Positions 16,795-25,402 of a stretch of 64,000 bases of DNA are shown here, piece by piece (the first letter of the stretch is position 1; every line of letters starts with the position of its first letter). Source of the stretch: an uncultured Collinsella sp. (GTDB taxonomy: Bacteria; Actinomycetota; Coriobacteriia; Coriobacteriales; Coriobacteriaceae). The DNA is taken from contig CABSNK010000011.1 in NCBI GenBank assembly GCA_902479075.1, positions 12,983-76,982 on the forward strand. Direction: 5' to 3'. The translations under genes and the position numbers were made by a program. The notes beneath the pieces are model-generated. The model ran no database searches. It was not told the DNA's origin and worked only from the letters and a program-made list of their open reading frames with translations.

Positions 16795-16855
16795 AAAAAT
16801 GCTAAATATGAGTACTGTTACCGAAATGGATACAGTACTCATATTTGGCATTTTT
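16795..16855. terminator. Long AT-rich bidirectional hairpin
   Basis: Twenty-four-base arms (16795-16818 and 16832-16855) pair with only one T-G wobble around a 13-base loop. The arms start with AAAAA and end with TTTTT, so it can terminate tatD rightward and the frlD-like gene leftward. The stem is unusually long and AT-rich for this GC-rich sequence. Confidence 0.8.
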
Positions 16856-16904
16856 TGCACACCGGGTCCCGAGGAGGCGCCTGCACCTCCCCGGGACCGC
16901 TCGG

Positions 16905-17768
16905 CTATTCGACGATTGGTGCTCCGTGGCCCCAAGAACCTTCCATGCCGCACACGGTCGAGGCAAACCCGGCAGCAAAGTCGAGCGCGCGCTCGATGGC
17001 CTCGGCGCCATCTTCACCACGCTTGGCGGAATCGAGATAGCACATCAAAAACGAGGTAAGGAACGAGTCGCCCGCCCCCATGGTGTCCTTCATGTCCGTT
17101 ACCGGTTTAGCCAGCTGGCGGTAATAACGATCGCCGTCGTAAGCAATGCAGCCCTCGGCGCCCGCCGTAGCCGACACAAAACGCGGACCCAGGCCCTTCA
17201 CCCATGCCAGACGCTCGCGAATCTCATCCTCACTCGCAGCATCCGCCGCACTAAAGAAAGCGAAATCGACGTAGGGCGCAATCTGCTCGTAGTACTCGTC
17301 GGTAGAGTCGTCCGAAAAGTCAAAAGAGACCGTGACGCCCGCAGCCTTCAACTTGGGCAGCTCGCGCTCGGTAAAGCAATAGTTGCCCGAATGAACCACA
17401 TCGAACTGCTTCATGTACGAAAGGTCAAAGCGATCGAGGACATAGCGCGCATCGCCACGGATACCGCCCTCGTTGGAGCCGAGGAAGACACGGTCACCGT
17501 CAACGACGGTCACGCGAGCCGCTCCGTTCTCGCCAATCATCTGCTCGCACTTGTCAAGCTCGATACCCTCATCCTCGAGGCTTGCAATGACATGCTCGGC
17601 AGCGGCGTCATTGCCAAAAATGCCCATGTATGCACAGCGTGCGGCACCGCATTTCTTGGCATAAACGGCGAAGTTCACCGCATTGCCGCCGGGATACATG
17701 GTGTGGATATGCTCGTAGCGATCGACGACGTTGTCGCCAAATCCGAGCGCGTTAACGTTAAATGCCAT
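16905..17768 (-). CDS. frlD: Fructoselysine 6-kinase-like PfkB sugar kinase
   Basis: PfkB/ribokinase family, 287 residues. Compared from memory with FrlD it shares the N-terminal GDNVVDRYEH region, PGGNAVNFAVYAKK, DRVFLGSNEGG, FDFSDDSTDEYYEQ and the catalytic DTMGAGDSF with its general-base Asp. It is expected to phosphorylate fructoselysine or a related Amadori compound at C6, giving the substrate of the FrlB-like deglycase whose gene lies 14 bases upstream. It is the last gene of the leftward cluster. Substrate identity is inferred from context. Confidence 0.8.
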   Translation of the reverse strand: MAFNVNALGFGDNVVDRYEHIHTMYPGGNAVNFAVYAKKCGAARCAYMGIFGNDAAAEHVIASLEDEGIELDKCEQMIGENGAARVTVVDGDRVFLGSNEGGIRGDARYVLDRFDLSYMKQFDVVHSGNYCFTERELPKLKAAGVTVSFDFSDDSTDEYYEQIAPYVDFAFFSAADAASEDEIRERLAWVKGLGPRFVSATAGAEGCIAYDGDRYYRQLAKPVTDMKDTMGAGDSFLTSFLMCYLDSAKRGEDGAEAIERALDFAAGFASTVCGMEGSWGHGAPIVE

Positions 17769-17782
17769 GGCCTTTGTCCCTT

Positions 17783-18751
17783 CTAGTACTCGACAACACC
17801 CATATAGCGACGGAAATCGGGATCGTGATCAAACACCTTGCCGCGTGCGGCACGCAGCTCGCAGTTCATGGCGTAGAACAGCACCGGGTCCAGATAGGCA
17901 CGGACGCTCGCCGGCACGGCTTCCATACCGTACTCCTTGGCATCGAGCACCATCAGCGTATCGGTATGCGTCTTAAGGAACGCCAGGGCGCGCTCGTCCA
18001 TAGCACGGCACTCGCTGGAGCCCATCTGCAGGAAGTAAAAAACGCCATCCTGAGTAGCCTCGAAGGGGCCGTGGAAGTACTCGGCAGAGTGGATGTAGCT
18101 GCAGTGCTGCCACTGCATCTCCATAAGAGAGCAGATAGCGAAACCGTAGGTCTGGCTAAAGTTGGGACCGCTGCCCAGAATATAGAAGAACTCGTGCTCC
18201 TGGCAAAGCTTGGCAAAACGATCGCCCAGCTCGGCATTTACCTTCTCACGTGCCGGGGGAAGAATCTTATCCATCTCGGCGATACCGGCATACATATCGG
18301 CAAGATCGGCGTAACCCTCCTGCTGATCGAGCAGCTCGGCCGCAAGCGACAGCGAAATGCCAGCGGGGACCTCAGCCTGCGGCACGCCCTCGCCCCATGG
18401 GTAGACCCACGTGGTCCACTTGCCGGAGTCGATCTTAGATCCAGCGTTGTCGGTCTGGGCGATCACCGTAGCGCCGGCGGCAAGGGCAATCTCGCAGCCC
18501 TCAACGACCTCGGGGGTGTTGCCACTGTGGCTGCAAGCAATGACCAGGGACTTCTCGCCCAGACGACGCGGACGCATGATATCGAACTCGCGAGCCGTAT
18601 AGATATACGAAGTGAAGGTGGTTGCCTCGCGCTGCAGAAGCTCGTGAGCCGGGATCAAATCGATCATGGAGCCACCACAAGCAATCCAGTAGACGCTGTC
18701 GAACTTGCCCTTCTCGGCAATTGCCTCTTTGATCAGATCGTGTGCGTTCAT
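17783..18751 (-). CDS. frlB: Fructoselysine-6-phosphate deglycase-like SIS protein
   Basis: Sugar-isomerase (SIS) domain protein of 322 residues. The motifs are WIACGGSMID, the phosphate-binding ACSHSGNTPEV, EYFHGPFE near 220, and a C-terminus (FDHDPDFRRYMGVVEY) closely resembling FrlB. FrlB splits fructoselysine 6-phosphate into glucose 6-phosphate and lysine. The start at 18751 (MNAHDLIKE) has AAAGGA upstream; the longer frame to 18784 does not. The neighbouring kinase and epimerase support the same pathway, though the amino acid part of the substrate could differ. Confidence 0.82.
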   Translation of the reverse strand: MNAHDLIKEAIAEKGKFDSVYWIACGGSMIDLIPAHELLQREATTFTSYIYTAREFDIMRPRRLGEKSLVIACSHSGNTPEVVEGCEIALAAGATVIAQTDNAGSKIDSGKWTTWVYPWGEGVPQAEVPAGISLSLAAELLDQQEGYADLADMYAGIAEMDKILPPAREKVNAELGDRFAKLCQEHEFFYILGSGPNFSQTYGFAICSLMEMQWQHCSYIHSAEYFHGPFEATQDGVFYFLQMGSSECRAMDERALAFLKTHTDTLMVLDAKEYGMEAVPASVRAYLDPVLFYAMNCELRAARGKVFDHDPDFRRYMGVVEY

Positions 18752-18813
18752 ATCCAGTTCCTTTCTTGTTTGGGCCGCAATCAATGACGTTGGTTGCGTG
18801 GCCGATAGTTGTT

Positions 18814-19665
18814 TTAGTCAATCAGATATTTCTCGAATGCGGCCATGTTCTTGGCATCAGCCGCCGCCGGGTCATCGTAGTAACGACCGTCCGTGATTTC
18901 CTGGCCCAGCATGCCGTCGAAACCATGGGCGTTGAGTGTGGCAACGAAGGCGTCCATATCGTGCTTGCCATCGCCCCACACCAGATGGCCATACGGGTCA
19001 CCGTCGATAAAGTGCATCTCGTGAATTGCCCCATCACCAAAGGCGGCAAACCAGTCCTCGAGCGTCTCGCCTGCAACGCCCATCGCGGTTGTATCAACCA
19101 TGGGCTGTAAGTACGGGCTCGCGACCTCGTCAATCATGCGCTTCGCATCGGAAACCGTCGTCACAAGGTTGCTCTCCTCGGGACGCAGGCTTTCCATCGT
19201 GAGCACCAGACCGTGCTCGCCGGCATACTCCGCCAGAATGGACAAGTGCTCGCGGCTGCGCTTCCAGGCTTCCTCGCGGTCCTCGTCCCAGTCGCCCCAG
19301 CCCGAGTTGATGGACATACGGTCGCACCCAAGTACCTCGGCAAGCTCAATGCCGTGTTTAAAGTACGCCAGACTGCGCTGTTCATGCAGCGGCTTGCGTG
19401 CGCAGTACTGCCAAGGATAGACAACGTTCTCGGGGCACAGAGTACGATACCTAAGCCCACGGTCTGCAGCCTTTTTCGCCAGGACCTCAGCCTCAAAGTA
19501 GCCCGTATGGTCGAGCGTCACATGCGGCTCTGCACACCACAGCTCAATGGACTCAAAGCCCAAGCGCTGCTGCACATCAAGGAAGTAATCGAGCGACCAC
19601 ATGATGTAGTGGATATTCATGCCCGCAATCTGCTCGCGGCGCAGCGTCGGTTTGGATTCAGACAT
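18814..19665 (-). CDS. frlC: FrlC-like sugar epimerase/isomerase
   Basis: Xylose-isomerase-like TIM barrel of 283 residues (AP endonuclease 2 fold). IELWCAEPH, SINSGWGDWDEDREE, LRPEESNLVTT, MVDTTAMG and GQEITDG place candidate metal ligands at the barrel top. FrlC interconverts psicoselysine and fructoselysine, letting the pathway use both. The start ATG lies one base after the amidohydrolase stop, with AAGGAGG inside the end of that gene, so the two are coupled. A general sugar-phosphate isomerase is the alternative call. Confidence 0.75.
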   Translation of the reverse strand: MSESKPTLRREQIAGMNIHYIMWSLDYFLDVQQRLGFESIELWCAEPHVTLDHTGYFEAEVLAKKAADRGLRYRTLCPENVVYPWQYCARKPLHEQRSLAYFKHGIELAEVLGCDRMSINSGWGDWDEDREEAWKRSREHLSILAEYAGEHGLVLTMESLRPEESNLVTTVSDAKRMIDEVASPYLQPMVDTTAMGVAGETLEDWFAAFGDGAIHEMHFIDGDPYGHLVWGDGKHDMDAFVATLNAHGFDGMLGQEITDGRYYDDPAAADAKNMAAFEKYLID

Positions 19666-19666
19666 C

Positions 19667-21250
19667 TTATGCCTCCTTATTTCGATCGAACACGATCTGT
19701 CCGTCCGACATCGTCATATCAACCGCAAGATCGCGTGCGTCGCGATAATCGAGGTCGAACACATCCCGATCGAGCACGCAGATATCGGCAAGCTTGCCAA
19801 CCTCAAGCGTACCCAGCTCATCTTCGCGCATCAGGTCGTACGCGCCCCCGGCAGTCCAAGCGCACAAGAGCTCGACAAGCGTCAGCGTGTTGACCTCATT
19901 CACGGGCAGTCCGTCGTCGAAGTATCCGCCGCACGCACTGTAGATTGACTCGCCCAAGCTCGGAATCAACAGCGGCAAATCCGTGCCACAGCACACTGTG
20001 CATCCGGAATCTTCCATGCCGCGGCGATTCCAGCTGTGCAAAAGCCGCGTCTCGCCAATTTGTCGACGCATCATCGACAGGCAATCCTCGCGCCGGTCCA
20101 GCGTTAGAATCTGCGGATAGACCTCGCAAATTCCACCTAACTTGCCAAACTCGACAAGATCGGTCGGGTCAGAGTTCTCGAGATCGGTAATCGCATGGCG
20201 GCGAAGCATCCGTCCATGCTCGTCTCGAGGCAGCGAGGCATAGAGCGCCACGGTGCGACGAACGGCGCCATCGCCCTGGCAATGCAAGGAATATCGGAAG
20301 CCGTCAGCATCAATTGCACGCAGCTCGTTCTCAATCAGATCCCACTCTGGCTCCTCGACGACCGTCTTGCCGGCAGCGCCCGCATCGGCCGAGTCCTCAT
20401 AGGGGTCTATCATCTCGGCAAGCCCCGCCCATACGCCGCGATCGGTCATACGGTTGAAGCCAGAAAAACGAACGAACGGTCCCCGGAAGCGCTCTCGCGC
20501 CTTGCGGGCATATGCCAGATTTGCACCGGCACCCACCGGCTGCGACATCATAGAGACGCGAACCGTCAGCTCACCAGATTCCTCACGGCGAGCCATTTCG
20601 TCGGCAAAGCCGTAATAGTCATCAAACGCCATCTCCTTGATGGCGGTAACGCCGCGCTCGTTAAGCATGTTCATGTAGTCCGAATAGCCGGCACGCACCT
20701 CGGGCAGCGCGAGGAAATCGCTCATCATGCGCCAGATCTTCTCGGCATAGCACGCCTGGGGTGTAAAGCCATATCGCGCACTGGCGGCAGCATTGAGAAC
20801 GCAGGTCTCCGCGCCCGGCGTAAAGCAGACGACAGGGATATCGCCAAAACACTCGTCAAACACAGCTGCCGTATTTGCGTTCTCGGCATCCGATGCCAAC
20901 GTTTCGGGTAGGTTGTGGCCAAAAGCCGCCGCGCAATCCGGATGACCTTCTTTCCATGCACGCAAGAGCGACACGGCCTCTTTGGCATCAGCGATGCCGG
21001 ACAGATCAGACCCCAATGTCCGCAGCGCCCAGCCTGTATAGAAGGTATGCACATCGATCAGGCCAGGCATGACGGTACGGTCGCCCAGGTCAACTACCTC
21101 GTCCGCTTGGGTCAAATACGAAGCTAGCTCACACTTGGTGCCAACAGCCTCAATTCGATTGCCACGGACCGCTACGAAACCTTCAAACGGCAGGTCCCCC
21201 GTACCGGTAAAGACGCTCTTAGACGTCAGGACCGTCAAACGATCAGACAT
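19667..21250 (-). CDS. Amidohydrolase family 3 (YtcJ-like) protein with altered metal motif
   Basis: A 527-residue amidohydrolase-superfamily protein with the N-terminal beta-sandwich (SKSVFTGTGDLPFEG, GNRIEAVG), PGLIDVHTFYTGW, the mid-barrel LHCQGDGAVRRTV, and CCGTDLPLLIPS near the end. The usual HxH metal pair after the PGxxD segment reads H-T-F here, so one ligand is replaced by Phe. Substrates of this family are varied N-acyl or amide compounds. In this cluster it could release an Amadori compound from an acylated or peptide form; that is inference. Start 21250 (MSDRLTV) follows AGGTGG, just past the transporter stop. Confidence 0.75.
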   Translation of the reverse strand: MSDRLTVLTSKSVFTGTGDLPFEGFVAVRGNRIEAVGTKCELASYLTQADEVVDLGDRTVMPGLIDVHTFYTGWALRTLGSDLSGIADAKEAVSLLRAWKEGHPDCAAAFGHNLPETLASDAENANTAAVFDECFGDIPVVCFTPGAETCVLNAAASARYGFTPQACYAEKIWRMMSDFLALPEVRAGYSDYMNMLNERGVTAIKEMAFDDYYGFADEMARREESGELTVRVSMMSQPVGAGANLAYARKARERFRGPFVRFSGFNRMTDRGVWAGLAEMIDPYEDSADAGAAGKTVVEEPEWDLIENELRAIDADGFRYSLHCQGDGAVRRTVALYASLPRDEHGRMLRRHAITDLENSDPTDLVEFGKLGGICEVYPQILTLDRREDCLSMMRRQIGETRLLHSWNRRGMEDSGCTVCCGTDLPLLIPSLGESIYSACGGYFDDGLPVNEVNTLTLVELLCAWTAGGAYDLMREDELGTLEVGKLADICVLDRDVFDLDYRDARDLAVDMTMSDGQIVFDRNKEA

Positions 21251-21259
21251 CACAACCAC

Positions 21260-22723
21260 CTACGCCGGAAGCATGCCGGAAATGGCAGTAATGACCAAGC
21301 CAAACACGACCATGAAGATGAAGAACTTCCAAATGGTCTTCCACCATTGGCCAAACGAAATCTTAGCCACGGCAAGGCCGGCGACCGTCATGCCCGCCAC
21401 GGGGCTGATGGTGTTGATGGTCTGGTTGGCAAACTGGAGCGCGGTGACGGCCGCCTCGGGATTGAGGCCCATGAGCTCGGTCAGGGGGCCCATAACGGGC
21501 ATGGTGAGCGCCGCCAGGCCAGAACTCGAGGGAACCAGCAAAGAGAGCAGACCAAGGACGACATACATAAACGTGGTGTAGACGGCGGCGGGTGCACCGG
21601 CGAGCGCGGTAGCGAGCGCCTGGAGGATGGTGTCGATGATCATGCCGCCCTCGGCGATGACCAGAATACCGCGAGCGATACCGATAACGACGGCAGCGTA
21701 CGCAAAGTCGGCGAGACCCTTAACGAACTCCTCTGCGATCGTCTGCTGGTCAAGGCCGCCCAGGATACCGGCAAGCAAGCCCATGCCAAGGAACACGGCG
21801 GAAATCTGATTCATGTACCAGCCCTGGGTAACAAGACCCCAGACGATAATGCCCATACCGCAAGCAAAATCGATAAGCACGAGCTTCTGACGGATCGTGA
21901 ACTCTTCCTCGATGGAGGCATCGGTCACGGAAAACTCAATACGCTTGAGCTTATCGTCCTCGTACACAATGGACGACTCGGGGTTTTTCTTGACGCGCAT
22001 GGCGTAGCGCATGGCCCATGCGATACCGACGGCAGTGAAGATGACCCAAGAAACGGCGCGCAGCCACAGTTGCGGATTACCCTCGATGCCAATGATGCCT
22101 TGGGCGATCAAAACATTAAACGGGTCGATGGTCGAAGCACAATATCCCAGGTTAGGACCAAGGAAGCAGATGATAAACGCCGTCATCGAGTCATACCCGA
22201 TACCCATCATGATGGGAATGAAGATGGCATAGAACGGCAGGGCTTCCTCAGACATACCAAACGTAGTGCCGCAAATGGACAGCAACGTCATCGTGATGGG
22301 AATGATGAGGATGTCCTTGTTCTTGAGCTTTTTAATCACACGGCTCATGCCGGCATTCAAAGCGTTGGTCTTGGTGATGACTGCGAACGATCCGCCAATC
22401 AATAAGACGAACGCAACGACGTCGGCAGCCTCCTGGATGCCCTTAGTAGGCGCTTGCAGGACCGCAAAGATATCCTGGCCCAGATTGATGGTCTCGCCGG
22501 TCTCGGAATCGGTGTAGTTCTTATCGACCTGTTCATAGGTTCCAGCAACGGCGACTTCACGCTCGCCCGCCGCTGTCGAAATCGTCTTGCGCTGATACTG
22601 ACCAGAGGGAACGATCCAAGTCAGGACCGCAAAGACAACGATCAGCAAGAACATGATCGTATAGACATGCGGTAATTTGAACTTAAAACGTCTGTTTGTC
22701 TTCTTCGCCTTCGTATCTGACAT
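21260..22723 (-). CDS. YfcC-family membrane transporter
   Basis: Ion-transporter-superfamily protein with about 12 membrane helices in 487 residues. It starts at MSDTKAKKTNRRFKFKLPHVY and has helix regions such as IMFLLIVVFAVLTWIVPSGQY and VVLGLLSLLVPSSSGLAALTMPVMGP (only partly quoted). The latter resembles the YfcC/DcuC-type re-entrant segment. It is the first gene of the cluster and the likely importer, where classical frl operons use an APC permease. The start at 22723 is fixed by GGAGG five bases upstream; the longer frame to 22831 would run through the promoter. The transported compound is not known. Confidence 0.8.
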   Translation of the reverse strand: MSDTKAKKTNRRFKFKLPHVYTIMFLLIVVFAVLTWIVPSGQYQRKTISTAAGEREVAVAGTYEQVDKNYTDSETGETINLGQDIFAVLQAPTKGIQEAADVVAFVLLIGGSFAVITKTNALNAGMSRVIKKLKNKDILIIPITMTLLSICGTTFGMSEEALPFYAIFIPIMMGIGYDSMTAFIICFLGPNLGYCASTIDPFNVLIAQGIIGIEGNPQLWLRAVSWVIFTAVGIAWAMRYAMRVKKNPESSIVYEDDKLKRIEFSVTDASIEEEFTIRQKLVLIDFACGMGIIVWGLVTQGWYMNQISAVFLGMGLLAGILGGLDQQTIAEEFVKGLADFAYAAVVIGIARGILVIAEGGMIIDTILQALATALAGAPAAVYTTFMYVVLGLLSLLVPSSSGLAALTMPVMGPLTELMGLNPEAAVTALQFANQTINTISPVAGMTVAGLAVAKISFGQWWKTIWKFFIFMVVFGLVITAISGMLPA

Positions 22724-22787
22724 AGATACCTCCAAAGAACTCGAGACTGCATCACATCTCGTTTCAACGCCTGCGCAAGGCAAGCGT

Positions 22788-22831
22788 TCTATGACGTTCC
22801 ATAGATTACCAGCAGCTTTTCCCATCATCAA
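22788..22831 (-). promoter_or_regulatory. Probable promoter and dyad operator of the Amadori cluster
   Basis: On the minus strand TTGATG (22826-22831), 17 bases and TAATCT (22803-22808) form a weak promoter. A perfect dyad TCTATG-ACGTTC-CATAGA at 22788-22805 overlaps the -10, a plausible binding site for the adjacent GntR protein. Both assignments are by eye. Confidence 0.45.
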
Positions 22832-22892
22832 GATAATTTCAAACTGATTGCCGCGACGCGGTTGAACGGTTGCGTTTGCGCCGTGAACGGTA

Positions 22893-22930
22893 TGGAGACG
22901 CCCGGTGAGATGATCAACCGGGCGTCTCCA
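22893..22930. terminator. Hairpin after the GntR regulator gene
   Basis: Fourteen-base perfect arms (22893-22906 and 22917-22930, ending CCCGGT/ACCGGG) around a 10-base loop. No T-run follows in either direction, so termination efficiency is uncertain; it may insulate the gntR-like gene from the cluster promoter downstream. Confidence 0.5.
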
Positions 22931-22941
22931 TTCGCAATGTC

Positions 22942-23685
22942 CTAGATGTCAAAAACGTAGCGAGACCCAACGATCCGCTGACGACCGATGATAAACGGCC
23001 GCCGCTGCTCATCGAAAAAGAAGGCTTCCATATAAAACAAGGGTTCGCCAACGGGAACTGCCAACAGCCGAGCGACCTCGGGCGACGCGCACGCGATCTC
23101 GAGTGTGCACGGGTCGGTAAACGCGGGCGTACGGCCCGTCCGGTTACGCACGAACTCAAAAATGGATTGGTTAGATAGAGGTGCCGTTGATAGATAGGCG
23201 TTGTCCTCGTAAACATATATGTTGTTCTCGAGCATGACAGGGACGCCATCGGCAGTGCGCACGCGCTCAACGCAAATCAAGTCAGTTCCAACGGGAACAC
23301 CAAAGAACTGTGCTTCGGTAGAATCCGCCGGCAGTATCTTTCTCGAAATGACGCACGCCCCCGGCTCCATTCCGTTAACGCGGCATGCGTCCGAAAAACT
23401 CTGGACGTCATCCTTCTGGCGAATCTTGCGCTTAAGCTTGGGGGCATTGACAAACGTGCCTTTCCCCTGTCGCTTCGTTAGATAGCCCTGCTGGACGAGC
23501 TCCTCAATAGCGCGTCGCACGGTAACGCGGCCAACTTTATAGCTCTCAGCCAATTCGAATTCGTTGGGTATCCGCGCGCCCGCCTTGTAGGCACCGGAGT
23601 TAATTTCGTTTTTAATGATATCAATGACCTGTTGGTACAGCGGTATCGCTGCTTTACCGTCAGTTGGCCCTTCAGTCGGTGGCAT
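22942..23685 (-). CDS. GntR-family regulator with UTRA domain (FrlR-like)
   Basis: A 247-residue HutC-type regulator: winged-helix DNA-binding region at 15-80 (IPLYQQVIDIIKNEINSGAY, VGRVTVRRAIEELVQQGYL, RQGKGTFV) and a C-terminal UTRA ligand domain (about 100-245). It probably senses an intermediate of the adjoining catabolic cluster, as FrlR does, and may bind the dyad at 22788-22805. The start at 23685 has GGGAGAGGG upstream. It is transcribed in the same direction as the cluster but separated by a hairpin and about 220 bases. Confidence 0.85.
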   Translation of the reverse strand: MPPTEGPTDGKAAIPLYQQVIDIIKNEINSGAYKAGARIPNEFELAESYKVGRVTVRRAIEELVQQGYLTKRQGKGTFVNAPKLKRKIRQKDDVQSFSDACRVNGMEPGACVISRKILPADSTEAQFFGVPVGTDLICVERVRTADGVPVMLENNIYVYEDNAYLSTAPLSNQSIFEFVRNRTGRTPAFTDPCTLEIACASPEVARLLAVPVGEPLFYMEAFFFDEQRRPFIIGRQRIVGSRYVFDI

Positions 23686-23835
23686 ATACCCTCTCCCAGC
23701 ACAATTAAGTCTAAAGCGGGCCCAAGGGCATTCAGCAAGCCCTTAAGCCCGCATTAGCTTAAAGTATGCTAGGTGTCGCACCAAAATGTCGGGTATTTAC
23801 TCATCAGACCCGAAAAACGCGCAACTACCGCGATC

Positions 23836-24495
23836 CTAAGAAAGCGTGAGCAGTTCCGGCAGCTGGTCGATAATCTTGTCCGCGGCATCCTGGCTAAAGC
23901 CAAAGCGCTCCTCGCGCTTGGCAATGACCGTCAACCCCGCGCGTTTGCCGGCAGTGATACCAGGTACCGAATCCTCAACGCAGCAGCAGCGATCCGCGGG
24001 CAGCCCCAGCAGGTCCAGCGCATGCAGGTAAATGTCGGGCTCGGGCTTGCTCTCCTTAAATTGCTCGCCGCTCACCACATACTCAAAGGCATCCGACAGC
24101 CCGCACGCATTGAGCACTTCCTCGATGCTAACCATGGGAGACGAGCTGGCAAGCGCCACGCGAACGCCGCGGCGCGGCAGCTCTCGAATCGTATCCACGG
24201 CGCCTGGGTTAATCAAAGCCTGATAGTCGCGCGGACGCTTATGCGCCCACTCATCCCAACGGGCCAACGCCTCCTCGCCAGTGAAATGCCCCTTACCGGC
24301 GCGCTCAAACCAATCGACCAGCATATGCAGGAAGAACTGATGCGAGGTACCGACCTGCCCATTCAACTCCTCTTGTGTCAGATTAAGCCCAAGCTCCTTG
24401 GCAAACGCGGCAGTCTCGCCCAGGTAGTAATACTCGGTATCGACAATGACGCCGTCCATGTCAAAGATAACGGCATCGAACGGAAATGCGGACAC
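23836..24495 (-). CDS. HAD-superfamily phosphatase, beta-phosphoglucomutase-like
   Basis: A 219-residue HAD subfamily IA protein: nucleophile motif FDMDGVIVDTE, cap domain (25-95), motif II ALASSSPM, Lys in KESKPEPDIYL and the acidic CVEDSVPGI. These match the beta-phosphoglucomutase/phosphatase branch; the substrate is open (sugar phosphates are typical). The start is GTG at 24495 with GGGAGG upstream, since the ATG at 24543 lies beyond the neighbouring hairpin. The adjacent upstream gene is another HAD phosphatase. Confidence 0.82.
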   Translation of the reverse strand: MSAFPFDAVIFDMDGVIVDTEYYYLGETAAFAKELGLNLTQEELNGQVGTSHQFFLHMLVDWFERAGKGHFTGEEALARWDEWAHKRPRDYQALINPGAVDTIRELPRRGVRVALASSSPMVSIEEVLNACGLSDAFEYVVSGEQFKESKPEPDIYLHALDLLGLPADRCCCVEDSVPGITAGKRAGLTVIAKREERFGFSQDAADKIIDQLPELLTLS

Positions 24496-24510
24496 GGCAC
24501 CCTCCCTAAC

Positions 24511-24536
24511 AAAAGGACGCCCGCGAGCAGGCGCCC
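24511..24536 (-). terminator. Probable terminator after the Cof-type phosphatase gene
   Basis: GGACGCC and GGCGCCC arms pair at 6 of 7 positions with an 8-base loop, and TTTT follows on the minus strand. It lies between the two HAD genes. Confidence 0.45.
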
Positions 24537-24559
24537 GAGCCATGCATTAATCGGCGATT

Positions 24560-25402
24560 CTAACCCAGCAGCTTATCCAGCGCCACTGCAATACCATCTT
24601 CGTTGTTATTGGCGGTCACCATCTGGGCCACAGCCTTAACCTCATCGACGGCGTTGCCCATGGCTACACCGGTGCCGGCCCACTCAATCATGGACTTGTC
24701 GTTCTGGCCGTCGCCAAACGATACGACCTCGCTGGCATCGATGCCGAGCTTGGGCAGAGCACCCTCAAGCGCGCGGGCCTTGTCGATACCGGGCGCCGTG
24801 TACTCAAAGTACCAGTCAGCCGTAAACATGCCCGAAAGCGTCTGGGTAAAGGGCGCATACATCTCCTCGTAATGCGCCTGCAGGTAGGCCGGATCGCCCG
24901 CCGTCAGCAGCTTGTCCACGGGATAAGCATCAGCGACCTCATGCAGGCTCTCCACCTCGCGAATCTTAAGATCACACGCGTCGCGCTCATACTTGACGAT
25001 ATTCTTCTGCGAGCCGTCAGGCAGCGTGATCATGCAATGGTACGAATCCTCGACGTGCAGATCGCGACCGAGCGAAATCATAGGGATCACGTCAAAATTA
25101 CGCAGGTGATCAATCAGGCGATGCAGTTCGTCAGCCGGCATGGCCTGGTCAAAAAGGACCTCATCGGTCTGGGCATCGACGACGTGAGCGCCGTTAAAGG
25201 CCACCAGCAGACCGTCATGGTTTTGAAGGTCGAGCTCCTGCGCCAAGGCGTGCAGCCCCCATGCGGGACGGCCCGAAGCCAAAATGAGCTTAATGCCCGA
25301 CTCCTGCGCCGCGAGCAGCTTCTCGCGCGTACGCGGGCTGATCACCTTCTGATCGTTGGTAAGCGTACCGTCGATATCCATTGCGATGGCTTTAATTGCC
25401 AT
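24560..25402 (-). CDS. Cof-type HAD-IIB phosphatase
   Basis: A 280-residue HAD subfamily IIB protein with the nucleophile motif MDIDGTLTND, motif II LASGRP, a large C2 cap, the Lys in GIDKARAL and VVSFGDGQNDKSMIEWAG near the end. Such enzymes dephosphorylate sugar phosphates, nucleotides or cofactors such as PLP and FMN; nothing here narrows the substrate. The ATG follows AAGGAGG. It heads a short leftward pair with the gene at 23836. Confidence 0.85.
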   Translation of the reverse strand: MAIKAIAMDIDGTLTNDQKVISPRTREKLLAAQESGIKLILASGRPAWGLHALAQELDLQNHDGLLVAFNGAHVVDAQTDEVLFDQAMPADELHRLIDHLRNFDVIPMISLGRDLHVEDSYHCMITLPDGSQKNIVKYERDACDLKIREVESLHEVADAYPVDKLLTAGDPAYLQAHYEEMYAPFTQTLSGMFTADWYFEYTAPGIDKARALEGALPKLGIDASEVVSFGDGQNDKSMIEWAGTGVAMGNAVDEVKAVAQMVTANNNEDGIAVALDKLLG

